Of a stretch of DNA of 64,000 nucleotides, positions 62,787-64,000 are shown in pieces. The position numbers and the translations under genes are program-made. The stretch's first letter is position 1, and the number at the start of each line of letters is the position of its first letter. The notes beneath the pieces were generated by a model that saw nothing but the letters and a program-made list of their open reading frames with translations, was not told the DNA's origin and made no database searches. Source of the stretch: Methylophaga sp. (lineage in GTDB: Bacteria; Pseudomonadota; Gammaproteobacteria; Nitrosococcales; Methylophagaceae); assembly GCA_002733715.2 (NCBI GenBank), contig NVWQ02000024.1:42312-106311 (forward strand), given 5' to 3'.

Positions 62787-63343
62787 AAAAAGTATTTGAT
62801 TTTACCTTGGCTATTTTGGTGAGTTTAGTTTTTTTATTTCCCATTTTATTTATTGCCATTATTGTTAAGCTTTCTTCGCAAGGTCCTGTTTTATACTGGT
62901 CTGATCGAGTCGGTAAAGATAACCACCTTTTTCGCATGCCGAAATTTAGGAGTATGAAGGTAGATACACCTGCGGTAGCAACACATTTATTAAAAGATCC
63001 GAAAAGTGTTTTGACTCCTATAGGTGATTTTCTTCGTAAATCCAGCTTGGATGAGCTGCCACAATTATGGTGTATTTTGAAAGGTGAGATGAGTTTTGTT
63101 GGGCCGAGACCGGCACTGTTTAATCAGGATGATTTAATTGCACTACGCACAGAACAAGGAGTGGATAAGCTTATTCCTGGCTTAACAGGCTGGGCACAAA
63201 TTAATGGGAGAGATGAGCTACCTATTCCGGAGAAAGTTGATTTGGATGTTGAATATCTTCATAAGCAGTCGTTTATGTTTGATCTAAATATATTGTGGCT
63301 CACTTTCATGAAGGTGTTACAGCGAAAAGGTGTTTCTCATTAA
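62783..63343 (+). CDS. PglC-like undecaprenyl-phosphate sugar-1-phosphate transferase
   Basis: A 186-residue small monotopic phosphoglycosyl transferase. One N-terminal re-entrant hydrophobic segment (about 7-29) is followed by WSDRVGKDNHLFRMPKFRSM, FLRKSSLDELPQLWCILKGEMSFVGPRPAL (catalytic Asp-Glu in LDELPQL) and PGLTGWAQINGRD. It starts repeat-unit assembly by moving a sugar-1-phosphate to undecaprenyl phosphate. The start is GTG at 62783, overlapping the toxin remnant. The catalytic-core-only size is like PglC and unlike full-length WbaP/WcaJ. Confidence 0.93.
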   Translation: MKKVFDFTLAILVSLVFLFPILFIAIIVKLSSQGPVLYWSDRVGKDNHLFRMPKFRSMKVDTPAVATHLLKDPKSVLTPIGDFLRKSSLDELPQLWCILKGEMSFVGPRPALFNQDDLIALRTEQGVDKLIPGLTGWAQINGRDELPIPEKVDLDVEYLHKQSFMFDLNILWLTFMKVLQRKGVSH

Positions 63344-63407
63344 TATATCAGCAATCATTGAAAATGCAGGTTTTTCATCCATCACTCCCGAGATTTTTTA
63401 TAAACAC

Positions 63408-63537
63408 CGTCATCCTCGAGATCTTTTATCGGGGATCTTATGGCTAGTAGGCTAGACTCCCGCTAAGCTTGTGCTCAGCTTGACTGGGTGTCTTGCTTAT
63501 ACTCAGATCCCGGCTACAAGCCTGCCGGGATGACGGG
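63408..63537. repeat. REP-like palindromic repeats after the polysaccharide locus
   Basis: It starts CGTCATCCTCGAGATC and ends GCCTGCCGGGATGACGG, and contains the inverted family core GCTAAGCTTGTGCTCAGC (about 63461). A CTCGAGATC/GGGGATC stem lies at its start. It lies between the PGT gene and the mobile-element debris. Confidence 0.72.
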
Positions 63538-63569
63538 CTTTTGATTGTTAGACCACTACAGGTATATGC

Positions 63570-63692
63570 CAGAATGGCAAAGCAGAGTTAGTAACAGGTG
63601 GATCACGACAAGGCAAACGCCAAAGCAGAATGACAGTAAGTGATGTCATGACCATTATAGTTTATTTTCACACATCAAATTATACAAAAAAG
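63570..63692 (+). pseudogene. IS982-type transposase fragment
   Basis: An open stretch without a start reads GKRQSRMTVSDVMTIIVYFH and then TSNYTK, like the N-terminal SxSEVMTIxIxFHQSxYR segment of IS982-family transposases. The likeness ends near 63690, where a PIN-type sequence begins in another frame. No intact IS is present. Confidence 0.55.
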
Positions 63693-63933
63693 ATGGCAAA
63701 TAGTCCCATTTGGAAAGAATGTAATTAAAAATTCAATCGATTTAGCTATAAAAAATAATTTAGATCTGGAAGATGTCCTTCAGTGCTTATGTGCCAGAGA
63801 AAATGGTTGTATGGCACTCATTACTAACGATAATAACTTTGTTAATTGTGGTTTGAGTATTTGTACGATTGTGGACTTCCCAGATTTCATTAGACAGACT
63901 GTAATTCCGAAAAATACGCTTCCTCAAATTTAA
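63691..63933 (+). pseudogene. C-terminal piece of a PIN-domain toxin
   Basis: In frame from about 63691: WQIVPFGKNVIKNSIDLAIK, then NNLDLEDVLQCLCARENGC and ALITNDNNFVNCGLSI. The LEDVLQCLxA and ALITND(K)NF pieces, with the late aspartate, are typical of the last half of VapC-like PIN domains. The N-terminal half is missing. From about 63870 the frame runs into IS3-type sequence, so the C-terminus is also foreign. Confidence 0.6.
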
Positions 63934-64000
63934 CAGGTGAAACACCGCCTGTATGTGAGTGACGCTTTTTTGGATTGTAAAACATTTCTATAAAATTAAA
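63890..64000 (-). CDS. IS3-family transposase OrfB, C-terminal end (partial)
   Basis: Read on the minus strand from the right edge: FIEMFYNPKKRHSHTGGVSP, then VKFEEAYFSELQSV and a stop at 63890-63892. YNxKRRHSxxGxxSPxxFE is the conserved C-terminal signature of IS3-family integrase-type transposases. The rest lies outside the window. TGGACTTCCCAGATTTC at about 63872 may be the end of the element. Confidence 0.75.
   Translation of the reverse strand, partial: FNFIEMFYNPKKRHSHTGGVSPVKFEEAYFSELQSV

Overview
The window looks like a chromosome segment of a sulfur-oxidiser-type, chemolithoautotrophic gammaproteobacterium. The evidence is a form IA RuBisCO operon with its CbbQ/CbbO activase and divergent CbbR, a bd-type quinol oxidase operon, and typical gammaproteobacterial gene neighbourhoods (ffh/ypjD/corB-like, rpsP-rimM-trmD-rplS, mutY-yggX). 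Base composition is AT-rich by eye. The species cannot be fixed from the sequence alone.

Layout. 1-4 kb: end of an ABC-F ATPase gene, a spermidine-synthase-like methyltransferase, a Na+/alanine symporter, YaeQ and a membrane c-haem protein. 4.2-10.6 kb: complete cydA-cydB-cydX-cydD-cydC. 10.6-18.6 kb: reverse-strand cbbL-cbbS-(unknown)-cbbQ-cbbO-(unknown)-DUF4197 set, with cbbR divergent. 18.6-28.3 kb: reverse-strand housekeeping genes (PNPOx-fold protein, putative metallopeptidase, cold-shock protein, yggX, mutY, asmA, a PilZ-like protein, corB-like, ypjD). 28.5-33.7 kb: ffh, an inserted low-GC acyltransferase, then rpsP-rimM-trmD-rplS. 33.8-40.9 kb: ogt, xerD, yajQ, dsbC, lpxH, cyclophilin, cysS, folD, tRNA-Pro and tRNA-Arg. 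41.2-63.3 kb: a large surface-polysaccharide locus. 63.4-64 kb: repeats and broken mobile or toxin genes.

The polysaccharide locus holds the most interesting content. It has a CapD-type dehydratase, glmS, an ABC-2 exporter pair, glycosyltransferases, FdtA/FdtB-type 3-amino-sugar genes, an epimerase and a PglC-like initiating sugar transferase. Inside it (52.1-58.9 kb) are homologues, by motif and by combination, of the Campylobacter jejuni phosphoramidate pathway: a CysC-like kinase (Cj1415 type), a PEP-synthase-like glutamine kinase (Cj1418 type), a class I amidotransferase (Cj1417 type), a nucleotidyltransferase (Cj1416 type) and a methyltransferase. This predicts a phosphoramidate (possibly O-methyl phosphoramidate) decoration on the cell-surface glycan. 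Two further genes, an unrecognised 191-residue protein and a formyltransferase-like protein with a changed catalytic motif, are embedded in the same overlapping gene string and may extend the pathway.

The window is also rich in palindromic repeats. A REP-like family built on CGTCATTCC ends recurs at least nine times, and one copy is read through in frame inside glmS. There are MITE-like elements between the corB-like gene and its neighbour, between rimM and trmD, after rplS, and between cbbL and cbbS, and a perfect 20-bp-arm palindrome over the start codon of the putative metallopeptidase gene. Decayed toxin-antitoxin and IS fragments mark the end of the polysaccharide locus.
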